Below, one piece after another: positions 63,539-64,000 of a stretch of DNA of 64,000 nucleotides (positions within the stretch are counted from its first letter, which is position 1; each line of letters starts with the position of its first letter). The notes below the pieces were generated by a model. The model searched no databases. It saw nothing but the letters and a program-made list of their open reading frames with translations, and had not been told where the DNA came from. The stretch is from an uncultured Roseibium sp. GTDB taxonomy: Bacteria > Pseudomonadota > Alphaproteobacteria > Rhizobiales > Stappiaceae. Position numbers and translations under genes: made by a program. Location of the stretch: the NCBI RefSeq assembly GCF_963669205.1, contig NZ_OY769915.1, positions 3,198,001-3,262,000 of the forward strand, in the 5' to 3' direction.

Positions 63539-64000
63539 CTACTTTCGCATTGCTTCTATGACGACGTCTGCAGCGGCGTCCCGCTGACTGTGACCGTCCG
63601 GCAATCGCATCAGATCGTCAAGACGCTCCAGCTCCGACAATTGTGCAGTCCGCTCGGGACCGTCATCAAGGAGAGGCAAAAGCTGATCTGCGAGCACCCT
63701 CGCCTCGACTTCCTCGTCCAGAAATTCGGGTATCGCCTTCTTTCCCAGGATGATGTTGGGAAGGACGAAGGTCTCGATGTTCGCCAGTTTGAGAACTCGG
63801 TTCAGTTCCTTGAGCCGCCGGAAGAACCAATCCACCCTGTAGGCGACCACCATGGGCACTCCGGAAAGCGCAAGTTCCAGCGAAACGGTTCCGGAGGCAG
63901 CCAATGCGGCATGAGCCCGGCGAAACGCGGCGTTTTTGGCCTGAAGTCCGGTCACGATTTCAGGCTGATATCGCCAGCCGGAGACACCCTCGCGGATCCT
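63539..64000 (-). CDS. lpxB: Lipid-A-disaccharide synthase, C-terminal part, cut by window edge
   Basis: Glycosyltransferase that forms the lipid A disaccharide from UDP-diacylglucosamine and lipid X. Only the last 153 codons are inside the window; the start lies beyond the right edge. The frame stays open to base 64000. The diagnostic segment is AALAASGTVSLELALSGVPM followed by VVAYRVDWFFRRL and FVLPNIILGKKAIPEFLDEE. Position tail to tail with gltA is typical of alphaproteobacteria, where the lpxD-fabZ-lpxA-lpxI-lpxB cluster lies beyond. Confidence 0.94.
   Translation of the reverse strand, partial: RIREGVSGWRYQPEIVTGLQAKNAAFRRAHAALAASGTVSLELALSGVPMVVAYRVDWFFRRLKELNRVLKLANIETFVLPNIILGKKAIPEFLDEEVEARVLADQLLPLLDDGPERTAQLSELERLDDLMRLPDGHSQRDAAADVVIEAMRK

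Overview
The window reads as GC-rich chromosomal DNA from an alphaproteobacterium of the order Hyphomicrobiales. The gene content and the marine, metabolically versatile accessory genes suggest a Stappiaceae member (Roseibium/Labrenzia/Stappia-like). That placement is inference from protein style and gene order; no 16S gene is present. Diagnostic points are an E1-beta subunit with its own lipoyl domain, the neighbourhoods trpD-trpC-moaC-moeA and lexA/comEC-gltX-gltA-lpxB, and LexA boxes of the GTTC-N7-GTTC / GAAC-N7-GAAC type.

Layout. 1-5.1 kb: pyruvate dehydrogenase genes pdhA-pdhB-pdhC-lpdA (lpdA cut by the left edge) and a FtsB-like division gene, all on the minus strand. 5.2-12.8 kb: pcm, then sdhE-mfd divergent from recG, then a DUF502 membrane protein. 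12.9-19.3 kb: a YbaN-like protein, glmU-glmS-ypeA, a coiled-coil/SPOR-like membrane protein and ccdA. 19.4-24.3 kb is patchier: an orphan TAXI receptor, small unknown proteins, tRNA-Lys, a PKD/VPLPA-CTERM surface protein, a glutathione peroxidase and a DCC protein. 24.4-28.7 kb: an AcrAB-type RND pump. 28.9-32.7 kb: VOC protein, pyrG, secG and tpiA (minus strand). 32.9-38.4 kb: ppiD, trpD, trpC, moaC, moeA (plus strand).

38.4-56.5 kb looks like an accessory block set between moeA and lexA, genes that adjoin in many alphaproteobacteria. It holds a type I secretion ABC/HlyD pair and a coxG-coxS-coxL-coxM molybdenum hydroxylase set whose large subunit has the form II active-site motif. It also holds a histidine kinase abutting a REC-DUF3369-EAL response regulator, and a GntR/FadR regulator next to a divergent hydrolase / acyl-CoA ligase / tandem PPC-domain gene set. 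A solo LuxR regulator closes it. Housekeeping genes then resume: lexA, comEC, gltX, gltA and lpxB (cut by the right edge).

The most interesting signals are these. (1) A perfect 12-bp inverted repeat has one copy beside each of the divergent hydrolase and ligase promoters; the ligase overlaps a tandem PPC-domain gene by four bases, which suggests an undescribed FadR-controlled catabolic module. (2) Two perfect LexA boxes, and a third with one mismatch, lie before lexA, and one perfect LexA box lies before recG. (3) An 83-bp imperfect repeat occurs twice, each time at the 3' end of a minus-strand gene in a convergent gap. (4) A 19-nt perfect palindrome lies at the start of the histidine kinase gene. 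(5) The form II CoxL set has no maturation genes beside it and a strong strand skew.
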